Positions 49,706 through 59,219 of a stretch of 64,000 bases of DNA are shown one piece after another (position 1 is the stretch's first letter; each line of letters begins with the position of its first letter). Below the pieces are notes generated by a model that was not told the origin of the DNA, searched no databases, and was given only the letters and a program-made list of their open reading frames with translations. The translations under genes were made by a program, and so were the position numbers. The stretch comes from Lentinula raphanica (taxonomy: Eukaryota > Basidiomycota > Agaricomycetes > Agaricales > Omphalotaceae). The stretch covers positions 186,001 through 250,000 of the forward strand of contig JANVFP010000039.1 in NCBI GenBank assembly GCA_027919835.1, read 5' to 3'.

Positions 49706-50373
49706 ATGTTGCACGCGGTGAGTGTTGTTTGTATCGCCGCTTCTCGCTCATCTTCTGACTGTCTTTTGGCTTTAGCTTAAGCCAGCTGGTGAGAACGAAC
49801 AAACGCAGACATTCGATCTCGAGGACGCATGCATTGTACGTTCTGCGCCTCTCTCTCCCACTTCCAGAGCTGACTTTTTACGCGAACTATAACAGAGATG
49901 CTCTGCTATGGTTCCTTTTGCCAAGAACAACCATCGACTTGCCGAGCTTTCTAATGGACTCGTTTCTCTACTCAATGGCAACGCTGGCTCGAACACCCTT
50001 GATTCCTATAACGCGAATACAGCACACGAGGGAGGTGGAGAATGGGCTCTAGGATCACTCGCTCAGGAGATAGTACACGTATCTCGTTGCCGTAACGAAG
50101 GGTTGTCGAACCGAGGTCTGAAAGTATGTGCTAAGATTTTTTGGGTTCGATTTTTATCGTTTACGCTTTCTCTAGAGAGCGCTTTGAACGTTGTGCCTTC
50201 TCATTTGACACCACAGCATTTGTACAGGTCCATCCACTCACTCTAACTCGGTTATCTGTTATGGTCCATCCACTCACTCTAACTCGGTTGTCTGTTACGG
50301 TCCATCCACTCACTCTGACTCGGTTGTCTGTCACATAGTCCGTTCTCGCAGCTATTGGTCTGTCATTCTGTAG
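49706..50373 (+). CDS. Possible small gene specific to element R
   Basis: Five exons with good splice sites can be drawn: 49706..49717, 49776..49835, 49896..50123, 50218..50228 and 50352..50373 (110 residues). The product reads MLHALKPAGENEQ, DLEDACIRCSAMVPFAKNNH, LVSLLNGNAGSNTLDSY and HVSRCRNEG. I recognise no family. The 36-bp triplicate repeat would lie in its last intron. No matching gene was found in copy L. The last two exons are tiny and uncertain. Confidence 0.33.
50228..50335 (+). repeat. Three 36-bp tandem repeats
   Basis: The unit begins GGTCCATCCACTCACTC and ends GGTTGTCTGTTAC. Starts are at 50228, 50264 and 50300; copies differ by a few bases. The array lies just downstream of the XPG gene of element R. 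Confidence 0.9.
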
Positions 50374-50441
50374 TTATTTCATCCAACTGTACTTGCTACA
50401 ACGACCATTGTTATCCTTGTTGAATTCAAATCTACTCTACT

Positions 50442-52288
50442 CTACTCATTGCTGTCACTGTCTGTAAGCTCGATAACTTCGTTGTCCATACGTGGGATAG
50501 AATCTACCAGCTGTCTGGAGCTTGATGCTCTCGGTAAAACATAACCTGGCAAATCTAGATTGATTACAAGGCAAACTCCGAGGTTGTGAAACAACGTACC
50601 GAGTAAGTTATTGAGAGGTCGATTGTTCATAGCGTAGGCAATAATTACGGAATGGATCTTGAGCCTTCGTCTGGTATGCGTGTTGGCTTGAGAACCCGCA
50701 AGTCCAGTAAGCTGTATGAAGATAGGGACACCGAAATCAATACAGGTGGAGTGGGTCGTGTTCTTTCCCTGTACATCCAGAAGTTTCTTGTTCAACACCG
50801 TGATGGAGTAAGTAGGAATGAATCGCTTTCCCGCAGGTGTCAGCTCTAAATTATCCGGAGTCGGTTCCTTTGCAGGCGTGTAAAATTCGGCATTTGTGGG
50901 GTTGTACACAACGTGTTGCTAGAAGGTATTCGCGTGAGTATCATGCAAGTTCTGGTACAAAAGGTATGTATGCTCACCGAACATAGCATCCGGACGATGA
51001 TGGCAGGCCACAGATCGACATGAAGCTTTCTGAGGGTAAGCTCCGTCGTCCAACCAAAAATTTCTCTACAAAATGAAGTGATCCCTTCTATGTCGGGCAA
51101 CCTTGGAGGAAAAGTGGGGACATGCGACAAGATAGGTGGTGTCGAAAATGCCTCAATATCCGTTAGGTCTTTGAGAGAAGGAAACTCAGACTCCCGAAGC
51201 TTGTGTGCACGAACAGGGCTGCGTGTTCCTATCTTCCCATGGCTGTTAGACATGATTTCCTCAACCATTTCATTGTTGATTTGTTGAAACATGGCCGAGA
51301 TCTTCGTCGGAGTAGCCTGTTGTGAAAAGGCATGGAGTAATTTATCTCCGAACCCACACTTGGCAAGGCCAAACGCCGTTTTCGCACCAATCCCGCTTAT
51401 ACCTTCTCTGACATCGCTGCGTAGTAGCAGAGCAATCAAGATGAATCCTCCAAGAGTGATGCCTGATTTTTGTTGAATAATAGCTGTGTCATATACGTCG
51501 ACGACCAGCTCATTGCTTTGTTGGGAGGTACTGCCACAAAGACCACCTGTTCAGCTTTGATTTGAGAATAATTTGGTAACATACTTACAAGGGTGGAACT
51601 CGCAATATGCAGATGGCACCAAATGGAAACACGTCGCTGTCTTTCGTGAGTACTGCGTCAATAACTCCTGTTCTGTTGAGAACGGCCAATTCTGCATCTG
51701 CATCGCCCTGAGCCTGCCACGAAACCAATGAGTATACGCTCGTATAGTACATATGTATGTGTTGAGATTTCCCTGACCGTGACGACATGATACCCAAACA
51801 GTTCAATGAGGGTCTGGGCATGCTTGTAATGACTTGATTCTCGATTGATGACTTCCCGGCCTCTTTTGAATGAAGGGCGTTCAGGTCCATCGAAACAGAA
51901 TATACATTGGAGTCCTGCCTCTGAGAGTTGACACAGGAAGCGCTGAAACTGCGTTAAGGTAGTATCGGAGGAATGTAAATTATGAGTGCGATTTTTCATG
52001 CCCCTATCAGCGGCGTGAAAAGTATCGAGCAATACACTGTTCGGAGATATAGAAAAATTGGAGGTAGCAACACGATTGATAGGTTGAACAACTCACCTTG
52101 CATCTACCCCTACAATAGGTGCATGGGAGTTGTTGAAGTTCTTGATAAACCGATGTTCAATGTTGAAATCTTTCAGGGTTTGCCTGAAACTCATATTCTG
52201 TAAAAGCTGGAATAACATGAATTGGAATGGAAGAAAAGGCTTTAGTATGTGTAAGTGTATTCACTGTCCAAAGTCCTTCAACTCCCAT
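50442..52288 (-). CDS. GEN1/Yen1-like XPG nuclease of element R
   Basis: Exon 1 encodes MGVEGLWT (start at 52288), exon 2 NMSFRQTLKDFNIEHRF and IVGVDAS. XPG-N continues CIFCFDGPERPSFKRGRE. XPG-I reads QGDADAELAVL and VLTKDSDVFPFG; the first acid is Asp where copy L has Glu. The helix-hairpin-helix segment is RSDVREGISGIGAKTAFGLAKCGFG. The C-terminus has LEL-type segments and ends VIELTDSDSNE, so the putative SUMO-interacting motif is kept in both copies. The GSDF to RSDV change and the shorter N-terminal loop suggest faster divergence than in L, but no inactivating stop was seen. It is divergent from the dioxygenase gene, 0.29 kb away. Confidence 0.78.
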
Positions 52289-52432
52289 GTTTGCTGGTCG
52301 ATTGTCGAGGTGATTGCAAGAGCAAAGGCTGAAAATAGGGGCTGGTCTGGATCAATGAATCAGGCGCGGGAACATATTATAAACACGTTCCGTGGTCTTC
52401 TCACACCAACCACCACCGCCGTTCTCCATCCA

Positions 52433-52505
52433 CTCTTTTTCACCACCTCTCCTTTTCACCAACATTCTTTTTCACCAACACTCTTTTTCACCAACACCCT
52501 TTTGC
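52433..52505 (+). repeat. Short tandem repeats upstream of the R dioxygenase
   Basis: Four degenerate units of about 18 bp, of the type CTCTTTTTCACCAACA, lie between the divergent XPG and TET/JBP genes. Confidence 0.75.
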
Positions 52506-52579
52506 ATCTGTCTGCACACCCTGCCCACTCTCATTGTGCCTTACAAGGCCTCTCCCGCCTCAAGTCTCCAAGGCTTTGG

Positions 52580-54549
52580 ATGCAGACCGGTTCTGGTGAG
52601 TTTTCACTCTTTTCCTTCTCCGTCTTCTTCTCTTCGCGCCGTGAGCTCAACGCAGCAGAACCACGCCAACGCCCAGCCCCTCATCTAGGCGAGGCTTGGG
52701 GTAGTTCTGCTTGCGGTCAATTCACGGCGCCCTTTGCACGTTCTTCCTCTTCTTCCCTCTTCGCTCTGCTGTTGTGTCTGTCACATGCTAACTGCTTCAT
52801 TTTTAGCTCTAACTCCGGAAGGCGATGCGTATGGATGGATCCGCATATCCTCGTTCAATTTGGAAGAGGCGTTGGAGAGGGACAACCGGCTGCGTATGGA
52901 AGTAGAAGACGCCGGAGGCAATTTTGGGGATGGAGAAGAGACGTTCGAGGACGACGCGGAAGAGACGTCCGAGGACGACGCAGAAGAGATCCCCACTGGT
53001 TTTGAACTCCCTCTTGCTCCCACTCGTTCTGAATCCCCTTTTGCCCCCACTCGTTTTGAACCTCCGACTGCCCCCACTTGTTTTGAACCTCTTCCTCCAA
53101 CTACCACTCGCTATGAACCTCCTCCTTCCCCTCCTCTCACTATCGGCCACGTCGCGCCAACCGCACCTTCTCGGCATCAAAAAAAACGACAGAAACTCAG
53201 AGAACGCTCGCGCACTCAGCGGGCTGCCGAAGCCGTCTACCGTCTCGAGCACGACGGCCTCAAGCCTCGCGCCGTTGAGGCTCTTCAAAGCGCCAAGCCG
53301 TTCACCTTGCACGAATTCGATATGCGCTCTCTCCCCCTCTCCACTACTGGATGGACTGCCAACGGAAGGAAAAAGCTTCCAGCCGGCCTGCAGAAGCTTT
53401 CCAAAGACTTGGACAGCTTGGTTTCTGCCGGAGGGTTCAAGCTGCTAGACTGGGATGGAAGGTCTGTATTTTTTCTCTTCTTTGGCCCATTTCTTGCTCA
53501 ATGAACCCTTGTAGAGAGCCTGTCGTTCTTCTAGACGCCCAAGATCGAGCTTTCACAGTGCTGGGCGGCGAGCCTGGTAGCTCAAAGACGGACGCATGGC
53601 AAGCTGTTGCAGAAGACGCGTCTCAAGCTCTTGAGCAATGTGCTGCAGCCAGCAGCTTCACCCAAGCGCAGTTGCATGGGCGACGAGGGAACTTCGCTTC
53701 GAGAACGGTGGGCTTCGGCTATGGAAACGGACGCGTGAAGCCCCAGAACTTCCGCGTTTCTGGAAAGAAAAACCAAGCTGCCACCCAAGCCCTTCTTCAT
53801 CGCCGATCTATCCGTCGTATCTGCGGCTTTCAGAGCAGTGGGTAATTTTTTTTTTTAGCGATTTGGCCTTACTCACCTTTGTAGACCTCTACAACAGCTT
53901 TAACCACAAGAACTGCTCTGAAAACCGGCAGATGATACGCGAAGTCTGCAACAGACAGCCTGAGCTCCGGGTCAACTTCACGAACAGCCCCTTCGCCGCG
54001 CTCACCTTCAACCTCGGCCCACAATCGTGGTCTCCCCCTCACATGGATGCGGAGAACTCTGCCTCTGGTTGGTGTGCAGATACAGCGTTAGGTCATTTTA
54101 ACCCAGACACCGGTGGTCAGCTTGTGTTGTGGGACTTAGGCCTCGTCATCCGATTTCCTCCTGGTTCCACCATTCTTTTTCCCTCGGCACTTATCACCCA
54201 CTCCACTCTTCCTATCCAGGCCCATGAAACGCGCTATGCCATTCTACAATTCACTGCGGGAGCCCTTTTTCGCTGGCGTGACAATGGTTTTCAATCAGAC
54301 AAGGCCTTTCTAGCGGATGCATCGCCGGAGCAGCTCGCTGAACGGGCTTCGAGACGGGTTCGTCGGGGTAAACTTGCATTGCAAAAGTTTAGCCGATGGG
54401 CTGATGTATGTAGGGGAGATTGGAAAGGCCAGGCGCGGTCAGATGCAGGGCTTGACGAGCTAAGCGATCTTACAGACCTAGATGTTTCTGAGAACGATGT
54501 AACAGGCCTCGCGAAACCCATGTGTAAAAAACGCAGTCGCCGAACATAA
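52580..54549 (+). CDS. TET/JBP-type 2-oxoglutarate dioxygenase of element R
   Basis: Exons 52580..52595, 52807..53461, 53515..53837 and 53885..54549 give 552 residues. Exon 1 (16 nt) and exon 3 (323 nt) have the same length and phase as in copy L. The N-terminus is acidic and includes Pro-rich repeats of the type LAPTRSESPF/APTRFEPP. The catalytic core has PPHMDAENSASGWC, ALGHFNPDTGGQLVLWDLG, ALITHSTLPIQ and HETRYAILQF, so iron and 2-oxoglutarate ligands are kept. The tail ends with a basic PMCKKRSRRT. Last intron is 47 nt (gtgggt...gtag); its position equals that of the 54-nt intron in L. Function as for copy L: probable 5-methylcytosine oxidation. Confidence 0.8.
52636..52730 (+). ncRNA. 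Intronic stem-loop of element R
   Basis: Within the first intron of the dioxygenase gene, an inner stem (GCAGAACCACGCCAA with TTGGGGTAGTTCTGC, 52655-52710) encloses the complement of the L1/L2 26-nt block with one change. An outer stem GCGCCGTGA / TCACGGCGC extends the structure to about 95 nt. Intron position and phase equal those of copy L. Confidence 0.58.
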
Positions 54550-54651
54550 CGTATTGATAGCTTTGCAATTAAAACCCTTTTTTCCTGCATGCTGTAGACA
54601 GTGAGATATAAAGGGGCTCAACCTCGCCCCTCTTTTTCCTGTGCCGCTGCT

Positions 54652-56348
54652 ATGAGTCCTGATCTTTCAGCCAACAAAGCCTATGCTGGGCTTTTGGAAG
54701 CTGTCAATGAGGAATGTCAACCTGAGGCAGCCGACATCCTTGACGACCTTGAGGAGAACTACGATAACGTCGAACTGGCAACGGCAAACGATACGGAAAG
54801 TTCACCTTTATCAGGCCTCGAAGATGCTGTCAGAGAAGTTTCGAAAGGCGTAACGGAGAAAACCTCCCTCGAGTATCTCCGGTATGTGCTTGTGAGTCAT
54901 GGCAGAACAAGACTTACAGCTTACTCCTTTGTTCAGGCTCATGAAGCAATGCGAGGCATTCCTGCTTGAACACCAAATGATCGCTGCAGGAGACGCTTTC
55001 TTCTGTGATACCCCACATCCTCAAGCTGCTGTATACCTCGTCGCATGGATCATGTATTGGTTAGTCTTGTCAACATATCTCATTCCTCGCTTATTGACAC
55101 TCTTCAGCTGTGACTCAGTTGGGCTGGATGGCAAAGGTGTGGCTCCTAACGTTGAACGATCCACATACGGACATGCCCAAAAAATGCGCGCCGCAGCAAC
55201 CTATGGGTTTGGTCGGGTTCATGGGTTAGGAATGGAAGCTTGGCATCGAAGTGAGATCTCCGGTAAAATGCTCGGAAACCCATCTGTCTCCGAGACTGTG
55301 TCGACTTACATGCTCAGTCTCCGTCGACGCAAGGTAAGCAAGTTGCAATGTGCCACTCACATCCAGAGACTACTTTACTGATGTATATTCTCAGGTTCGA
55401 GCAGGAGAAACATCGACCAGTGCGCGAGCGATATCAAGTGTAAGTAGTGAGCTTCAATGACCTATGATAGTCTTGAAGAACTAAGGATTGTCGGTTACTA
55501 GGACTTACTTTCAGATCTATATTATTTCAATATGACTTGCCCGGGTCAACCTGGTGGGCTACCAAACGATGAGTCTGACACTGAACTCGTCCTTGGCCCT
55601 GCTGCTCGTACACTGCTCACCCTTGGTTACAACATCGCATTTTGTGGCTTACTCCGTGTCGATGAGTTGCTCAAAATCCAGTTTCACGACATCACTACCT
55701 GGAAGAACCCCGAAACTGGCCAAACTAAAGTCACCATCAAACTTCCCTTTCGAAAGACAAGTCAATTCGGAGGTACGTTCAGAAGCAGTCCTGTGCAAGA
55801 TGATCAAACAACCAGTTTTATCTAAGACATCAAGCCCTTCGTGTTCTGGGAGCTGCCTGAAGAGTTCCAGCACTTATGTGTTGTCCGTGCATTGGCGGCG
55901 TGGCTCAAGAAAACCCGCATGACACAGGGCTTTGTTTTTCGAAAGATCCGTGCGCAAGATCGCCGTGCTGAAGAGAATGAACCCATGGTAAGCTAACAAT
56001 GAAAGGACATGACCTCGAAACCATCTCACCGACATAACTTAGCCTTCCGAACAGTTTCTTGAAATGTTTCGACACAACCTCCTTGATATCAAAGTGGATT
56101 ATGTTCCATATGGCACCCATTCGTTTCGACGAGGGGGCTGTCAATGGCTTTCAGTCGAAAGGCGCTGGCCTCTGCGCCAGATCTGTGAGTGGGGAGGATG
56201 GAGTCAAGATTTCTCTCATTTGACAATTGTGAAATACTTGATCTCCTGGAACGACAATCCCCACGTCGATCGCGATGATTTTTTCAATATGCATCGCCTT
56301 CCTGCAGTTGCATGCCCAACCTGTAATCGTTCGTGTCACTGTGCATAG
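54652..56348 (+). CDS. Tyrosine recombinase of element R
   Basis: Starts MSPDLSANKAYAGLLEAV, 102 bp after the dioxygenase stop. The spliced product keeps VSKGVTEKTSLEYLR and CDTPHPQAAVYLVAWIM in the core-binding part, and the catalytic Arg in FCGLLRVDELLKI, Lys in KLPFRKTSQFG, His-x-x-Arg in GTHSFRRGG, Trp in EWGGWSQDF and Tyr in IVKYLISW. The C-terminal CPTCNRSCHCA is identical to copy L. An intron starting at GTACGTTC (near 55770) must be removed, since the unspliced frame stops at TSFI. The last exon begins PSEQFLEMFRHN near 56043. The last 95 residues are over 85% identical to copy L by eye. Confidence 0.84.
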
Positions 56349-56489
56349 TCGTACTTAGTTCTGATCATACTTGGCACAATCAAAGAATATTTCATTTGCT
56401 TCAGACTTTGAACAACGAAAGAGAGCTCGATATTTTATATGAATCGCTCGATACTGAGATTATTAGCAAGGTCATACTGTAAGGTAAAT

Positions 56490-58833
56490 CTAGGTAGAGG
56501 AGTTCTGCAATGCAAGGTAACGGCGGGCAATAGCAGACGTCTTTGTCAACACTTGACGCCGGTTGTTTACAAATACTTGAGCAAAACGGGGACCATACTC
56601 AGCTTTTGCTTGCTCAGCAAGCCTCTCTTCATGTGCGTTTCGAGTGGACCGCAACTGGCGTATAATAGTTGACCAGGCGGGTTCGACTCCGTCCGGGAGC
56701 TGTCCTCTGTCCTGCTCACCATCCTGTTCCCCGTCCTTCACAGTGAACTGCGCCCAGAATTCGTCTGGAGTCCCAGAATGATAACGTTCTGCAACATACT
56801 GTAAAAATGTGAGCGCCTGATCAAAGCATTCACAAAGCCGTTCACTTACCCTCCATTCGCTCCAAAGTTTCTTCAACCATGACCAGGTCTTACTGCCTTT
56901 GCGCCCAGCGAAGACATCATGCCAGTATCGAAGGGCGATAGGAATACCGTTAATTTGCAGGAGATTCTTGCCACAGTCTGAAGGGTCCCATTCAGGCCTC
57001 TCATCATCCCAGACACGGCCCAAACGGGTAACACCACCAGCGAATGAAATTTGGGGAAGATCAAGATCCCCTACGTCGGCCTTGTAGTTGTACTTCACGA
57101 TTTGTCCATGTCCAATACGTAGCGTATCTGTGAGCTCCCTGACAGCCGACGGTTGTGCAATTTCTGTATCTGCAGACCGTGCAACAGGCTGAATGATCGT
57201 AAGAGGGGTATCGACGTTTGCTGGAGAAGGCATGGGTGCCGTCGCAGTGTGATTCAAAGCCGGGGACGTTTCCATGACGAAATCGTTGATGGTGGAAACA
57301 GAGTATACGCCTGTTGTCGGTTGGTCCATGGTTGGCGCGGGGCAAGTGTTGGAAGGCTCGATTGGTGTGTGAGGAGGGGATATAGTTGGCTGAACAGACA
57401 TAGCAGATGGGGGATTCATGGGAAGATTACCTAGCATAGCTGGCAACTGGGCCAGGACAGCGGGAGAGAGAGGAGGGCCGCCGGTGGTGAGTGCTTGAAG
57501 AGCAGTAACAAGGCTATCCACCTTATCCTCGAGTGATTGCATATAGTTGGCCACTGCCGTCTGTCCACAAAGAGGAGTGAGTTCGAAGATCAAAGAAAGT
57601 GAGGAACATGTAGGAACGCACAGCGCTGACAGCCTTTTCCTTTTCCTTTGCTTCCTCCCTAGCTTTCTTGCGTCGTATGATCTCCTCTCGCGGAATGAAT
57701 GGGTGCGTTTCACAAAATGCGTCGGCCTGTGCAAGCTCAAGATTTGTTGAGAAGATGAAAGCCAAAGAAAACTTACCCATCGAAGAAGTGCAGCCTTCTC
57801 TTCCAGAGTGCGCATATCCTTAGAACGCTCTGTGCTATACAACTGTGTTCCTAGTGGTGCATTTGATGGAAGGCCCATGAGCTCATTCCTTCGCACAACA
57901 GATTGCTTGAGTTTCTTGGGCTTCTTGGAAGACGATGAAGAGTTGGCCATCAACGTCTTCTTCTTGATCACACCGCCATCTTGAACACCCCGATGAGAGC
58001 GTCGTGCACCTGGAACGAGGCTAAGAAAAGCAATTAGGCTAGAGATGGGTAAAGAATGGCAGGGTATACACACCTTTGCCAGTCAGCCTTCGATTCGCTG
58101 AACCGCATAACCTTGTTCTTCAACTCATGTTTCTTGCCAGCCAACCCTAACTGATATTCCCTACAAAGCTCAAGCAGTGCAGGACGAGACAAGCCAGTGC
58201 TGTTCGATACGAGTTTGAGCGGAAAACATGGATGAGAAAACGAGAAATTGACACACAGATCCTTGTATACCGCAAATATCACGCCATCTCCGTATTTTCC
58301 AGGAAGCGCCACGGTGTTTGAAGGTTGAGGTTCAGCAGGGTAGATGATCTTGTAGTTACCAGTCACCGCAGATTCGATGTGTTCTTGAAGTGGCGCCACA
58401 GGCGAGGAATCCTCAACAGCCTCAACAGCCGTGTCATCGACATCCATCCAACTGTCTTCATCCATTTCCAATAAATAGTCTCGCAAGCGAAGAGTAACGA
58501 ATGAAAGAGTGAGGTCTTGTAACGCTAGCGCGCCGTGAACTTGAGCGAGAGTGTCCGAGTCGAGGTTATGGACAGCGGAAACAAGAGTGCTAGGTAAGGT
58601 CCGGGCGACGGCGGCAGCGCCATCTGTGATCTCGATCGACCTGCATGTGTAGAGAGCAAAGGGTGAGGGCCGAGCGTCAAAACAGGTAGATATGTAGAGG
58701 TGGACGGAGGGAATAACAAATAAAAAGGGTGGCCAACCGGCGAGACGACGGTGAGAACGGAAACAGTACATGAGTGTATAGTGTAATGGAGTGTACGTGA
58801 TGCAGACGATGACAGTTCGGCAGGGAAATGCAT
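56490..58833 (-). CDS. SAP-domain protein of element R
   Basis: The spliced minus-strand gene likely starts MHFPAELSS (58833) and joins SIEITDGAAAVARTLPS. The SAP motif reads LSRPALLELCREY then LKNKVMRFSE. Then follow ELMGLPSNAPLGTQ, FIPREEIIRRKKAREEAKEK, a long Pro/Thr/Ser linker, and the C-terminal module shared with L: IGHGQIVKYNY, RVWDDERPEWDPSDCGKN, PIALRYWHDVFAGRKG, WSWLKKLWSEWRYVAERY, ending FVNNRRQVLT. The long single-frame reading in this area contains translated introns (for example a VSFLWLSSSQQ stretch), so it is not the protein. Its stop lies 141 bp from the recombinase stop. Confidence 0.72.
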
Positions 58834-58880
58834 CGTCCGCAGCCGAACTAGACGCCCGGGACCGGTTACCCGGGCGTGAC
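58814..58880. repeat. Outer terminal palindromes of copy R
   Basis: A perfect inverted repeat ACGCCCGGG-8 bp-CCCGGGCGT lies at 58852-58877, just inside the GTGAC tip. A second inverted pair AGTTCGGC/GCCGAACT spans 58814-58849 and encloses a GCATCGTCC block also present in the left palindrome of copy L. Confidence 0.75.
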
Positions 58881-58891
58881 AAACATGGTCT

Positions 58892-59219
58892 ATATCCCAT
58901 TAGAAGTATGATGGTCATAGGGTGCGGTCTATTCCTGTTATTGAAATTGGACCGGTGCGTAAGATTCGAGTACTTTGATCGAGCGGTTCCATCTAACGAT
59001 GAAACCGACTACCCACCATCTTCTGCTTCTGTTCCTTCTCCTGTTCGTATACGCTCCCCTCGAACAAAACTCTTCTAGCAATACCATAGATGCAACTATC
59101 GTTTTTCCAATCCCGAGCCTGATGATCCCAATTCCAAGGCAGACCTCTATGCGGTGGGGAAGGTTGTCGAAATAGATGCTGAGGGTAATGTTGTTCATCA
59201 TGCCTCAGAAGCGCAGTGA
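58892..59219 (+). pseudogene. Host gene C, 3' fragment beside element R
   Basis: GGACCGGTGCGTAAG near 58949 matches the splice donor of gene D (GGACCG|gtgcgtagg). After an intron, the exon 59079..59219 reads YRFSNPEPDDPNS, LYAVGKVVEIDAEGNVVHHA and stops, aligning with protein D (FSDPEPKSK, FAVGKVVKVVKEAGKVVDD). Phase and order agree. It is the C-terminal exon of the gene whose other parts lie at 37.6 and 48.5 kb. Confidence 0.78.

Larger units (their letters stand above)
48755..58891 (-). mobile_element. Four-gene tyrosine-recombinase element, copy R
   Basis: This roughly 10.1-kb element has the same four genes as L in exactly reversed order: XPG nuclease (-), TET/JBP dioxygenase (+), tyrosine recombinase (+), SAP protein (-). 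Ends are AGACGAAGCA-GTCACATCAGTCACG at 48755 and CGGGCGTGAC-AAACATGGTCT at 58891. Proteins differ from L by many substitutions while keeping catalytic residues, so L and R are separate old lineages rather than a recent duplication. It also carries a possible extra small gene at 49706-50373. Confidence 0.85.

Noticed and set aside
56680..56700. GGTTCGACTCCGTCC resembling a tRNA B box
   Set aside because: It lies inside the coding exon of the SAP gene and no acceptor stem can be formed.
56490..58073. A 527-codon single open frame on the minus strand
   Set aside because: It runs through at least two introns with good splice sites; comparison with copy L shows the intron peptides are not part of the protein.
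37930..58891. A single giant element of 21 kb (Starship-like) with one pair of ends
   Set aside because: The gene set is duplicated in inverted order, inner terminal palindromes face each other at 48.4 and 48.8 kb, and host coding sequence lies between them.
37930..58891. KDZ-type transposon, expected from the TET/JBP genes
   Set aside because: No DDE-type transposase is present; the only recombination enzymes are tyrosine recombinases and XPG nucleases.
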